A stretch of DNA of 64,000 nucleotides from Chryseobacterium formosum (GTDB lineage: Bacteria; Bacteroidota; Bacteroidia; Flavobacteriales; Weeksellaceae): assembly GCF_026460885.1 (NCBI RefSeq), contig NZ_JAOVZW010000024.1, positions 19,557 through 83,556 on the forward strand, given 5' to 3'. Every line of letters starts with the position of its first letter. Within the stretch, counting starts at the first letter, position 1. The notes under the pieces were generated by a model. It saw only the letters and a list, made by a program, of their open reading frames with translations, was not told the DNA's origin and ran no database searches. A program made the position numbers and the translations under genes. Shown here in pieces: positions 9,011 through 16,673 of this stretch.

Positions 9011-9183
9011 TTTTTTTGAGACAGTATTAGGCTTAATTCAGTTTCTTCTACAAGAACTGAATTTCAATCCAAATAGACATATTATTTCTGCAAGTCTATT
9101 AATATTTCTGAGGTGGCAAAATTAATGTTCGCCGCTGCCGCACGAAATGCAATTCAACGAAGTCAATCCTTTCTTGTTGCTAC

Positions 9184-9402
9184 AATCCCCCCGCTCCTGC
9201 CCGATGGTTTCGCGTGGTCTATCCTAAAGAAATTTTACAAATCCACCTTCTTTAATAAAGCACTTTAATACATAGTCTTCACCACGAAAAAAATTCCCCT
9301 CCCTTGGAGGGGTGGATTATTTCGCAGAAATAAGACGGGGTGGTTCAGCTCAACTCCCTTCGCTCCCGCAAAAATCTGCCTTGTGGCTTCAATCCAAGAA
9401 TT
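9184..9402 (+). repeat. Multi-hairpin dispersed repeat (family 2), copy C
   Basis: Near full length. The first hairpin is degraded (CCCGATGGTTTCGCG), the GGAGGGG and TTATTTC hairpins are intact apart from one T in the loop, and the tail is CAAAAATCTGCCTTGTGGC. It is followed at 9446-9487 by CTTCTAAATTTCTATAAT, a further short repeat also seen before copies D and E. The stretch 9010-9183 shows no gene. Confidence 0.85.
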
Positions 9403-9492
9403 TTTTAATATTATTCTTATTCAAAGTCTTCCACCTTTAAGCTGGAGCTTCTAAATTTCTATAATTTTCACTATTTATTTTTAACAATCCAA

Positions 9493-9690
9493 GTGAAAGT
9501 GTTTGATAAAGTAATAAAAAATGAAGTTAACCTATGTTTTTTTAGTAATGTTGGGTTTCGAAAATTCGAAACTCAAGGTTATTTAATATTATACAGGATA
9601 AATTGTTTTAATTATGTTGAACTTTCTTATGAATACGACTATCATAAAAAAGGTAAAATCTTCTTAATCTTCAAAGGAAAAAACTCTTAA
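9493..9690 (+). CDS. Doubtful small ORF
   Basis: A GTG-initiated frame of 65 codons (VKVFDKVIKNEVN...). The composition is plausible for this genome (K, F, Y, N rich), but there is no signal peptide, domain, promoter or terminator. It could be a remnant of a larger gene; the frame may equally be chance in AT-rich DNA. Confidence 0.25.
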   Translation: MKVFDKVIKNEVNLCFFSNVGFRKFETQGYLILYRINCFNYVELSYEYDYHKKGKIFLIFKGKNS

Positions 9691-9817
9691 TAAAACATGA
9701 GGTCATTGATGTTTAGCGTACAACGATTAACTAATTTATAGATTAAAAAAATAAAATAAAACTTTGGGTGTGTGAATTATTTTTATATATTTACAATTCA
9801 AATTTAATATTTATTAT

Positions 9818-10123
9818 ATTAAAAAAATTATGTTATTAGCTGCAATAGGTGTAGCTGGGTTAGTAAGCGCTAATACGACTCTACCAAAAAATGAAACTGA
9901 TAAAAAAGAAATCGTTTCAAAGAATGAGGAATTAAAAGTTGAAAAGGAAGAAACAATAACCTTAGAAACGGAGCGTCGATTACAAGAGGATAATTGTAGA
10001 ACTGTAGTAGTAACTTGCACTTCTGCATATACTTGTCAGAATTGGTCTGAAGCTCAATGGCAAAATTGGGGTTCACAAATACAGACTAATTATTGTATGT
10101 ATGACAGTCCTTTTACTCCTTAA
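9818..10123 (+). CDS. Small secreted Cys-containing peptide precursor
   Basis: The product has a signal peptide (IMLLAAIGVAGLVSA), a charged Lys/Glu-rich middle and a C-terminal half with four Cys (EDNCRTVVVTCTSAYTCQNW, NYCMYD). The first in-frame ATG at 9830 leaves no positive N-terminus. The upstream in-frame codons ATT AAA AAA ATT (9818-9829) would restore the usual KKI start, so initiation at ATT or a mutated ATG is possible. Short Cys-containing exported peptides of this sort are common orphan genes in Chryseobacterium-like genomes. A terminator follows. Function unknown. Confidence 0.6.
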   Translation: MKKIMLLAAIGVAGLVSANTTLPKNETDKKEIVSKNEELKVEKEETITLETERRLQEDNCRTVVVTCTSAYTCQNWSEAQWQNWGSQIQTNYCMYDSPFTP

Positions 10124-10150
10124 ATAATTTCATCTTAAACAAATTTACAG

Positions 10151-10188
10151 AACCGCACAAAAATCTCTGAGATATTTGTGCGGTTTTT
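10151..10188 (+). terminator. Terminator after the small Cys peptide gene
   Basis: Arms AACCGCACAAA and TTTGTGCGGTT are followed by TTTTT, 28 nt past the stop codon at 10121-10123. Confidence 0.85.
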
Positions 10189-10207
10189 CACTAAATAAAA
10201 TAGAGTA

Positions 10208-11031
10208 ATGCATTTTATAAAAAAACATGTTTTAGTAGTCATATTTTTATTTTTATCGATTATATCATTTTCTCAAAAAGTCGATAAAGATTCACTAAGA
10301 GGAGAATTTAGTTATTTACTTCAATACAAACCGAATACTTTAAATCAAGATAATATTACAAAAGAATTTTTTTCATTACAGGTGAGCGACACTCGTGCCT
10401 TTTTTATAAGTGAAAATAAATTAAAATTTGATTCTGCTTTCAGTGCAGAATTTAATAAGAAGCAAAGCGTAATTAATGTGAGCAATATTCCTGCTTCAAA
10501 GTCTAACTTTCTGATTATTCAGAATAATCAACATTCACAATTTTACGAAGCGGTTGGAATGACACTTCTATCGTATAATAGTCCTATAATAAACAATTGG
10601 AAGCTTGTGAATGAAACAAAAGTAATTAATTCTCTTGTCTGTAAAAAAGCAGAAGTTAGATATAAGGGAAGAGATTGGATTGCTTGGTATTCCACTGAAA
10701 TCCTTTTCCCTATGGACCATATAAATTTAGTAATCTTCCAGGATTAATTGTGAAAATTACGGACAGAACAGGAGATTACGATTTTGAATTAATAAAATCA
10801 GTTTCAAATTCTAATCTAAAGGGAAAATTAGTTCGGGTAAGTAATGCTCGATATCAAAATATTAAAATAGTTACGAAAGAAGAATTATCAGAAGCTAGAA
10901 CAAACTTTAGACAAAATGCTAGACGAGAATTAGAAGGGATGGGAACTCTCTTTTTAGAGGATCAAAAACCAAAACAGATGGTTAGAGAAACCGAAAAAAA
11001 AGGACATAATCCTATAGAATTAGAAGATTGA
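10208..11031 (+). pseudogene. GLPGLI family protein, one-base frameshift
   Basis: The first frame (10208-10747) gives a signal peptide (LVVIFLFLSIISFSQ) and a GLPGLI-like body up to RDWIAWYSTEI. The second frame supplies PYGPYKFSNLPGLIVKITD and continues to 11031 through GDYDFELIKSVS. The switch lies near 10701-10710, where TCCTTTTCCC is one C short of the expected coding sequence. Restored, the product would have about 274 residues, normal for this family of exported Bacteroidota proteins of unknown function. It is either a recent pseudogene or a sequencing error. Confidence 0.8.
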
Positions 11032-11198
11032 ATAGTTTACTAAAATTTAAAAATTAATATAATATTTATATTAATTTTTAAATTTTATTCTTTGAAATAA
11101 TGATAATAGTTGCTACAAAAAGTCTACTCATTTTGAAGTAAATCTGTAATAACTCCAAAGTTATGAGACTTCGGATAGTAGTACAATAAACCGACGCT

Positions 11199-11300
11199 TC
11201 TAAATTTCTATAATAATCACTAATTATTTTTAACACCAAAAAAATTCCTCTCCCTTGGAGGGACTACTTATTTCGCAGAAATAAGTCGGGGTGGTTAAAA
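11199..11300 (+). repeat. Dispersed repeat (family 2), copy D, partial
   Basis: CTTCTAAATTTCTATAAT leads into TCACTAATTATTTTTAACACC, then a degraded first hairpin (CCTCTCCCTTGGAGGG), the TATTTC-GCA-GAAATA hairpin and GTCGGGGTGGTT. A related hairpin fragment ACTCCAAAGTTATGAGACTTCGG lies nearby at about 11152. The rest of 11032-11562 shows no gene. Confidence 0.75.
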
Positions 11301-11562
11301 CGAGAGTAATCCCTTTTAGGCGAAATCTATTGCCTCACCAATCCACTCTGGAACTTCTCCACCACATTCCAGACCTCATAAAAAACACCTTATTTCCCTC
11401 ATTATCCGAAAAGTTAGTTTTAAAAATAATGATTCTTCTTACCCTTAGTTTTCGAATCAAAAATTAACATTGCCATCGTTCTGGGATTTCCATCTTTCTG
11501 GGCGTTGTAGCAAGTTATACCAAAGCCAATCAAGAACAGACGGGCAGAAATAATTTAAGGTT

Positions 11563-12144
11563 CTATTTTATTTTTCTGAAAGTCGAGGTTAAAATTGATT
11601 GATCAATTAATTTTCTGTCTTTTTCGTTGACACTTGCTGCAACAATCATAAATTCTTTGCCGTCAATATCAGCTATATAGAAATACTTTGATCCAATATG
11701 ATTATCTTTTTTAAAAACAACAGTCTCTCTAATCACTTTAAAATTTATTTTATCAATAACAATGTCTTCAACTACCATCGTAACATCATCATCGGGGTAT
11801 TGCATCTTTTCTACATCCAGCATCGAGTTCTTCATTAATTCAGCATAACCGCCTAATGTCAGTTCATCAATTGAGCTGTTGTCTCTGTAGCTTACCATAA
11901 TGATGTTACTTGTTTTATCTTTTTTTTCAAGAGTTAGCAAAACAACATCATCATCACTGGGTTTTATATCTTTTTCTTCAAGATATTTTGTACCTGCTTT
12001 TATTTCCTTTTCAAACTGGTCAATTTTGGGGATATAGTCTTTTGGTGAATCAAAAGACCAGACGTACTGTTCAATTTTATATTTTTTTTGAGCGAATAGA
12101 TAATTACAAAGAATCAGTGTTGCGACGATAAGAATTTTTTTCAT
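11563..12144 (-). CDS. Hypothetical exported protein
   Basis: A 193-residue protein with a signal peptide (MKKILIVATLILCNYLFAQ). The mature part is charged and mixed alpha/beta (SFDSPKDYIPKIDQFEKEI, SIDELTLGGYAELMKNSM, GSKYFYIADIDGKEFMIVAAS). No named domain is recognised. Its start codon overlaps the stop of the upstream gene as ATGA, implying translational coupling with the 86-residue protein at 12141-12401. Confidence 0.65.
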   Translation of the reverse strand: MKKILIVATLILCNYLFAQKKYKIEQYVWSFDSPKDYIPKIDQFEKEIKAGTKYLEEKDIKPSDDDVVLLTLEKKDKTSNIIMVSYRDNSSIDELTLGGYAELMKNSMLDVEKMQYPDDDVTMVVEDIVIDKINFKVIRETVVFKKDNHIGSKYFYIADIDGKEFMIVAASVNEKDRKLIDQSILTSTFRKIK

Positions 12145-12401
12145 GTTTTGATTTTAGTTATTAATAGTTTTATAATGTTACTGCCTTCTTCAGTTGTTAG
12201 TCCTACGGTTTCAGCTATATCTTTTAAATAACTGAATATATTTTCTGCATTTTTCGTTTGAATGGCAGATTTTACAATTTGAATTCTGCTTTCATTATAA
12301 GAATAAGATTTACCGTTATTTTTATAAGTTACACTGCACTTCTCACCAACGAAATTATAAGATTCTATTTCATAAGTTCTGTCTTTGCCGTCGATATACA
12401 T
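12141..12401 (-). CDS. Stand-alone N-terminal domain related to helicase-nuclease proteins
   Basis: This 86-residue protein reads MYIDGKDRTYEIESYNF and SYSYNESRIQIVKSAIQ. It is clearly paralogous to the protein at 21267-21617 (DNKDKTDEIESYFFEG, AYSYPKSRIKMVRSAIQ). From memory, similar sequence forms the N-terminus of large superfamily I helicase/REase-fold proteins in Bacteroidota; that link is an inference. The gene has a -7 box TATATTTG on its strand (12458-12465) and is coupled by an ATGA overlap to the exported protein gene downstream, so it may be functional rather than a remnant. Confidence 0.5.
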   Translation of the reverse strand: MYIDGKDRTYEIESYNFVGEKCSVTYKNNGKSYSYNESRIQIVKSAIQTKNAENIFSYLKDIAETVGLTTEEGSNIIKLLITKIKT

Positions 12402-12482
12402 AGCCTGAGATTTTAGATGTGAGGTCGCAATTTTTTAAATAGGTTTTTAGTTCATTTCAAATATAGTGAACTGTGCATAAAT

Positions 12483-12511
12483 AAAAACTCCAAAGTAGGG
12501 AGACTTTGGAG
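12483..12511 (-). terminator. Terminator of the 12629-13153 gene
   Basis: Arms CTCCAAAGT and ACTTTGGAG around six bases, T-rich on the leftward side. The hairpin resembles the ACTCCAAAGTC...GACTTCGGAG elements next to family 2 repeats, so it may be repeat-derived. Confidence 0.6.
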
Positions 12512-12628
12512 AGCAGGTATATTAACTTGGTCGAACGTTATCATTTCACATTTAAGACCTAAATTTACTTGAAGCAGTCTTAAATCTACTTTACTGCTTA
12601 TATAAGTTGTTAAGGATCTCAAAAACTA

Positions 12629-13153
12629 CTATTGACTGAATTTTTTGTCAAACCTACCATCTGCGACGGTTACAATCTCTCCATTTGAATTTTCAGCTTT
12701 AAAGCTAAATGTTCCGGACACAACTTGTTTGAAGATATCAAAATGTGTGATTGTAACAGAGCCGCCCGTTGATGAAGTTATATCGTATTTAACAAAATTT
12801 TTATCAGTGTAATATCCTTCTACATTTGAGGAAGAATTAACATTGTACGTTTTTGCTGCTATATCCTGTACATCTCTGATATATATTTTGATTTGAGAGC
12901 TCTGGTCATTAACTTCCTGGAGCGTGATTTCCATTTTATATGCATTGCCAACATGACTATAAGAAGTAATATTTCCACCTGCAATGGAACTTGGTGCCTG
13001 TACTTTTGCAACCCATAATTTACTGTTTACGATAGCTCCACCGGTATTTTTTCCCGATTGCGTTGTTTCAGGAAGTACGTCGGTGTCTTGATCACGGTCT
13101 TTGCAATTAAGTAACATTGCAGTTGTTAAAACTAGAAAGAAGATTTTTTTCAT
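12629..13153 (-). CDS. Lipoprotein, probably DUF6252 family
   Basis: The start is placed at the internal ATG (13151-13153), which gives a lipoprotein signal MKKIFFLVLTTAMLLNC with Cys at residue 17. The longer frame only adds a non-coding-like leader. The 174-residue product contains GGAIVNSKLWVA, GNAYKMEITLQEV, GSVTITHFD and GTFSFKAENSNGEIVTVADGRFDKKF. This pattern matches the beta-rich DUF6252-type lipoproteins of Bacteroidota (call from memory). Function unknown; it is expected at the outer membrane. Confidence 0.65.
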   Translation of the reverse strand: MKKIFFLVLTTAMLLNCKDRDQDTDVLPETTQSGKNTGGAIVNSKLWVAKVQAPSSIAGGNITSYSHVGNAYKMEITLQEVNDQSSQIKIYIRDVQDIAAKTYNVNSSSNVEGYYTDKNFVKYDITSSTGGSVTITHFDIFKQVVSGTFSFKAENSNGEIVTVADGRFDKKFSQ

Positions 13154-13446
13154 ATTATTGTTTAATGAGATTGGATTATACACATAATGGATTGGAAGAT
13201 ACAAATCTTTCATTAATAAATCATTACTATCTTAATACCGTCACTTTAGTATCATCTAATGCTACATAAAATTTAAAATCTTATACTTCTTAAAAAATAC
13301 AGGAATTTTAAAGTTACTGATATTTAGTTTTTAGAAATTATCAAGAATAATTAACTCAAGGAGATGAAAGCAAACATTACTGCTGATTATCTTTCTGTTT
13401 TTTTTAAAAGTTTAAAGTAAATTAAATCTTTTTGTATAAAACTATC

Positions 13447-13815
13447 TTATTTATTTAGCTGCATAGTGAGTTTTTCAATCAATCTTTCCCTCTCCCCACT
13501 TCCCGTAGTCGAAAACCTCAATAAGGGAATACCATACTTTTCTAAAATCTTATTTTTCATCACATCCCTTTCACCTTGTCGGCTTTCTGCTCTGTGATAC
13601 TCGTAGCCATCAACCTCTATCGCTAACACAGGATTTTTCCCAAGCTTGTTGTAGATAATAAAATCTGGATGAGTGGCGTGATGTCGGGCATATTTTTCTT
13701 CTTCATGATAGAGTTTGCTGAAATCTGATGTGAAATTTCTCAGCGGAAAATACAGAACAACATCATATTTTGAAAATTCTTCTATTGATAAAACTTCTTT
13801 GATTAAAAAGTACAT
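13447..13815 (-). pseudogene. C-terminal nuclease domain remnant of a superfamily I helicase
   Basis: The 122-residue frame shows a PD-(D/E)XK-type core: HPDFIIYNKLG, AIEVDGYEYH and RDVMKNKILEKYGIPLLRFSTTGSGE. In the known architecture this domain sits at the C-terminus of much larger COG1112-type helicases, where the local D, E-x-D and K-type residues form the nuclease site. The open frame extends only a few codons past the ATG before a stop, so the helicase part is gone. It may be a free nuclease, but a truncated remnant is more likely. Confidence 0.6.
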
Positions 13816-14005
13816 AAGATTCTCTACCTGTTTTTAAATGAGCTTCAGTCATTTTAGGATGATTATTAACAAATTTTTCTTTTAATTCAATCATTGCTTT
13901 TTCATAAATAACTAATTGTTCATCTGATAGTGATCTTTTCAATGGTCTTATTCTACAAGATAATGCTGCAATTGAAATTTTTAATGAAAGTAAATCTATA
14001 ATCTT
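13763..14005 (-). pseudogene. Start-less 80-codon reading frame
   Basis: On the leftward strand an open frame reads KIIDLLSLKISIAALS, LKRSLSDEQLVIYEKAM, HPKMTEAHLKTGRESYVLF. It overlaps the nuclease frame out of register. It has a -7 box TATATTTG upstream (14016-14023) but no ATG at the normal position; the codon before AAG is TAA. The composition looks like real coding sequence, so it may be a gene that lost its start. Family not recognised. Confidence 0.3.
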
Positions 14006-14070
14006 TTAGTTTCCTCAAATATAGATATTTTCAAGGTTGAAGACTTACGCAAGTCTTACGCCTTTTTCAT

Positions 14071-14078
14071 TATATTTG
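14071..14078 (+). promoter_or_regulatory. -7 box TATATTTG upstream of the 14093 gene
   Basis: Perfect TAnnTTTG match, 14 nt before the ATG. Two direct repeats TTACGC (14045-14050 and 14056-14061) lie just upstream. Confidence 0.6.
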
Positions 14079-14092
14079 GAAAAATATAAACC

Positions 14093-14515
14093 ATGAAAAA
14101 ACTTCTATCTCTATGCGCAATAATTTGCGGCTTTCTTTATTCTTGCGAGAAAAAACCAGTTCTACCTCAAAAATATACCGTTGAAATCCGAGTAAATAAT
14201 TGGACCGATATCAATGGCGATGATTATGATACAAAAGAAGAAGAAATTACTGCTAAAAATTTAAAAGAAGCCTATGCAACGGGGTACAAAAATTACATGA
14301 TCAGTAAAAGAGTTTCTCAAGCCACCAATAATCATATGGCTCGTCGAATGATTATCAGTTTTCGGGTTTTAAATGAAAAACGAAAAAATATTGTCGATCA
14401 AATATCAAAAAACAGCTTAGATTCAATACACACTACTGTCGACAAGGAAACAGCTTACATTACGGAAGACCTGAAAAATAAAATTGAAAACCATAGAAAT
14501 AACACAACAAATTAA
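14093..14515 (+). CDS. Hypothetical lipoprotein
   Basis: The 140-residue product has a lipoprotein signal ending LYSC (Cys at residue 18), followed by EKKPVLPQKYTVEIRVNNWTDINGDDYDTKEEE and a predominantly helical C-terminal part with many K, N and D. It has its own promoter 14 nt upstream. The next gene, now truncated, starts 15 nt after its stop, suggesting a former two-gene unit. No domain recognised. Confidence 0.65.
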   Translation: MKKLLSLCAIICGFLYSCEKKPVLPQKYTVEIRVNNWTDINGDDYDTKEEEITAKNLKEAYATGYKNYMISKRVSQATNNHMARRMIISFRVLNEKRKNIVDQISKNSLDSIHTTVDKETAYITEDLKNKIENHRNNTTN

Positions 14516-14529
14516 TATGTAGCAATGCC

Positions 14530-14637
14530 ATGAAAAAACTATTATTAATTTTATTAGCATGTCCTGTATTCACTTTTGCGCAGGAAGAATGGGAAAAAGT
14601 ATCAACGTTAGAAACCGGAGCCTCAAAATTTCTATAA
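14530..14637 (+). pseudogene. Secreted-protein gene truncated by a repeat
   Basis: An ATG opens a clear signal peptide (MKKLLLILLACPVFTFAQ) followed by EEWEKVSTLETGAS. Then the frame runs into the repeat block AATTTCTATAATAATCACT and stops. Only 35 codons remain. The junction at about 14622 marks where dispersed repeat E replaced or interrupted the gene body. Confidence 0.65.
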
Positions 14638-14741
14638 TAATCACTAATTATTTTTAACACCAAAAAAATTCCCCTCCCTCGGAGGGGTGGATTATTTCGC
14701 AGAAATAAGACGGGGTGGTTCAGCTCAGATCCCTGTCACTC
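14622..14741 (+). repeat. Dispersed repeat (family 2), copy E
   Basis: AATTTCTATAATAATCACT and TTATTTTTAACACC (as in copy D) precede intact CCCCTCC-CTC-GGAGGGG and TTATTTC-GCA-GAAATAA hairpins and GACGGGGTGGTTCAGCTC. The following 14742-14967 shows only the fragment TTATTTCTTGGAGGAAAATAA, echoed near 19971-19988. Confidence 0.85.
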
Positions 14742-14973
14742 GACGCCTCTAAAAATCATGTTTGTTGACCTTTTTCACAATTTCAATTGGTGTTACACGC
14801 AATCGAGAAATGATTGTGAGAAGAAAAAATAAGCCTTATTTCTTGGAGGAAAATAAAGAAAAACTAAAGCTTATTATGTAAAATGTAACTTTAAACACGC
14901 TTAATCATTGATTGGGAGCAAACCATGTAAAATTATATCTCATGCATATATTGCAAACATTAAATAATTGTTT

Positions 14974-15204
14974 ATGTTTATAAATATTTCTGGTAGAAAA
15001 TACCACATGAGAGTAAGAAGAGTAAATGGTCAATTAAAATTATTCTTCAAAACAAATCTAGAGAGTTACAATGAGAAAGGATTTGATTTTCCACATTGTA
15101 GATGTAACAACAGACGGCATCGTTTAGATTCTTGGAAGAGATTTAAACAATTCTTGATAGAGGGTCATTATTCAAGTATTTTAATATTATTTCCAGAGTT
15201 TTAA
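14974..15204 (+). CDS. Small basic hypothetical protein
   Basis: A frame of 76 codons from ATG 14974, rich in Arg, Lys and aromatic residues (NISGRKYHMRVRRVNGQLKLFF, FPHCRCNNRRHRLDSWKRF). The CRC and the HRL/RRH segment are notable, but no domain is recognised. A good rho-independent terminator follows within 50 nt, which supports transcription. It could still be a non-coding transcript. Confidence 0.4.
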   Translation: MFINISGRKYHMRVRRVNGQLKLFFKTNLESYNEKGFDFPHCRCNNRRHRLDSWKRFKQFLIEGHYSSILILFPEF

Positions 15205-15225
15205 ATAAAAACTTAGGAAAAATGT

Positions 15226-15254
15226 AAGCCATCTATTGTAGATGGCTTTTTGTT
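15226..15254 (+). terminator. Terminator after the 14974 gene
   Basis: Arms AGCCATCT and AGATGGCT around ATTGT, then TTTT. It directly abuts the next -7 box at 15254-15261. Confidence 0.75.
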
Positions 15255-15261
15255 ATATTTG
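15254..15261 (+). promoter_or_regulatory. -7 box TATATTTG upstream of the 15276 gene
   Basis: Perfect TAnnTTTG match 14 nt before the chosen ATG. This rules out the upstream GTG (15261), which overlaps the box itself. Confidence 0.7.
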
Positions 15262-15275
15262 TGAAAACTATAATT

Positions 15276-15797
15276 ATGGAGGATAAATTGGAATTATTTA
15301 AAGCATCTGTTCCGTTTGCAACGATTACTGGTGTCATTATAGGTGCATTATTAAATTCAAGACTAGGCAGAAGGGATAAGATCAGGGATCATCTATTTAG
15401 TTATAAAGTGAAGTCGTATACTATTTTAGCAGAATCCACCTCAGAAATAAAGAGAGATGTTTTAAATATCAGAACTGATTTAAGATTAAATAAACCAAAG
15501 AGCAAATATATAAATGATATTTGGGAAGCTTTTATAAAGACATCAAACGAACAATCGTTGTTTTTAAGTAATCAAACTAAACACGACTTATTTATCTTAG
15601 AAGGTGTTATATTTGACGCTTTCAATAAAGAGATAGATGAACTCATTGACCCTGAGAGTTATTCTACAGACGAAATGATATTTGAGTGTGATAACATTTT
15701 AAAAGCATGTGATATTTTTGTTTCCAAGATTCAGAAGGAATTGGGAATCGACAAATTAAACAATAAGAAGATATTTAGCTGGAATAGAAAGTATTAA
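15276..15797 (+). CDS. Membrane-anchored hypothetical protein (paralogue 1)
   Basis: The 173-residue protein starts MEDKLELFKASVPFATITGV with one N-terminal membrane helix (about residues 12-27). It continues with the motif LLNSRLGRRDKIRDHLFSYKVKSY and a long helical cytosolic domain. It is paralogous to 20768-21256 (FLNSRLQRKDKLQEHLFTYKVKSY). The start at 15276 is supported by the -7 box 14 nt upstream and by the paralogue's start. No known domain; the Arg/Lys-rich motif next to the helix looks conserved and is the best search handle. Confidence 0.65.
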   Translation: MEDKLELFKASVPFATITGVIIGALLNSRLGRRDKIRDHLFSYKVKSYTILAESTSEIKRDVLNIRTDLRLNKPKSKYINDIWEAFIKTSNEQSLFLSNQTKHDLFILEGVIFDAFNKEIDELIDPESYSTDEMIFECDNILKACDIFVSKIQKELGIDKLNNKKIFSWNRKY

Positions 15798-15896
15798 AGC
15801 CCAAAAATTTCTTTCAGTAAATCAAATGCTTCTTTTCCACTAAACCCGTCGTCAATGCTTTGATATACCTTTCTTCATATTCTTCAGGAGTCTGCA
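15794..15896 (-). pseudogene. Frameshifted small gene
   Basis: Read leftward, ATG opens MQTPEEYEERYIKAL, and a one-base change shifts the continuation to IDDGFSGKEAFDLLKEIFGL before a stop. Together they would give a peptide of about 34 residues. It overlaps the end of the 15276 gene convergently. Function unknown. Confidence 0.4.
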
Positions 15897-16028
15897 TTAA
15901 ATATTCTTCTTATTTGTAAAAAGATTAAACTTCGCTCACCCATTTAAGCAAACATTTTCCGAATAAGTATTCGATGAATTAAAAATAGTAAGGTGTCATC
16001 TAGCATTATATAATCTAGATATATTGGT

Positions 16029-16260
16029 GCCCACGCTCCCGCGCGATTGTATCGCGTGGTCTATCTTAAAAAGATTTTCCAAATCCTCCTTCTTTGATAA
16101 AGCACTTCTATACATAGTCTTCACCACGAAAAAAATTCCCCTCCCTCGGAGGGGTGGATTATTTCGCAGAAATAAGACGGGGTGGTTCAACTCCCCTCAC
16201 TCCCACAAAAATCTGTCGTGTGACTTCAATTCTAAAACAATCATCTAATGTTGCCTCTGC
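16029..16260 (+). repeat. Multi-hairpin dispersed repeat (family 2), copy F, full length
   Basis: The best-preserved copy has CGCGAT-TGT-ATCGCG, the AATAAAGCACTT-like block, CCCCTCC-CTC-GGAGGGG, TTATTTC-GCA-GAAATAA, GACGGGGTGG and AAAATCTGTCGTGTGACTTC. It is followed at about 16304-16336 by the hairpin CTCCAAAGTC/GACTTCGGAG, also found after copy G. The rest of the 15897-16673 gap is degenerate sequence with no supported gene. Confidence 0.9.
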
Positions 16261-16673
16261 TGAGCAAAATCTCCTGGCTTGAGCAGATGTTATTTTCTTA
16301 TATTACTCCAAAGTCAGGAGACTTCGGAGAGCGGGGGCAATTGCCAGAGTTTTACACGGCTGTGATTAATATTCTTTTAGCTCCCGGTAATAAATGGTGG
16401 TGGCACATGAGCTGGAATAATTACTTACTTTTGCTACATTGAATTTTGGAACCCGAGGCCAAGGCCAGAGCTTCCCAAAGCTATCGGGCCGGATTGAAAG
16501 TTCTTTTGATCTGATCATATTTTGGTTACAAATAACCATTGACCGTAGTACAGAATAACTTTAAATTTGTTTAGTATTAAATATTCAAATCACAGAACAG
16601 GGTTTCTGAAAAAAAATACAGGCCTGCCGATCAATCTATTTCTGCTGGTCATTAAAATAAATTATTATTCTTT

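Noticed and set aside
16024..16442. ORFs of 64-74 codons around repeat F
   Set aside because: The first is repeat translation; the second continues into degenerate sequence without promoter, signal peptide or domain.
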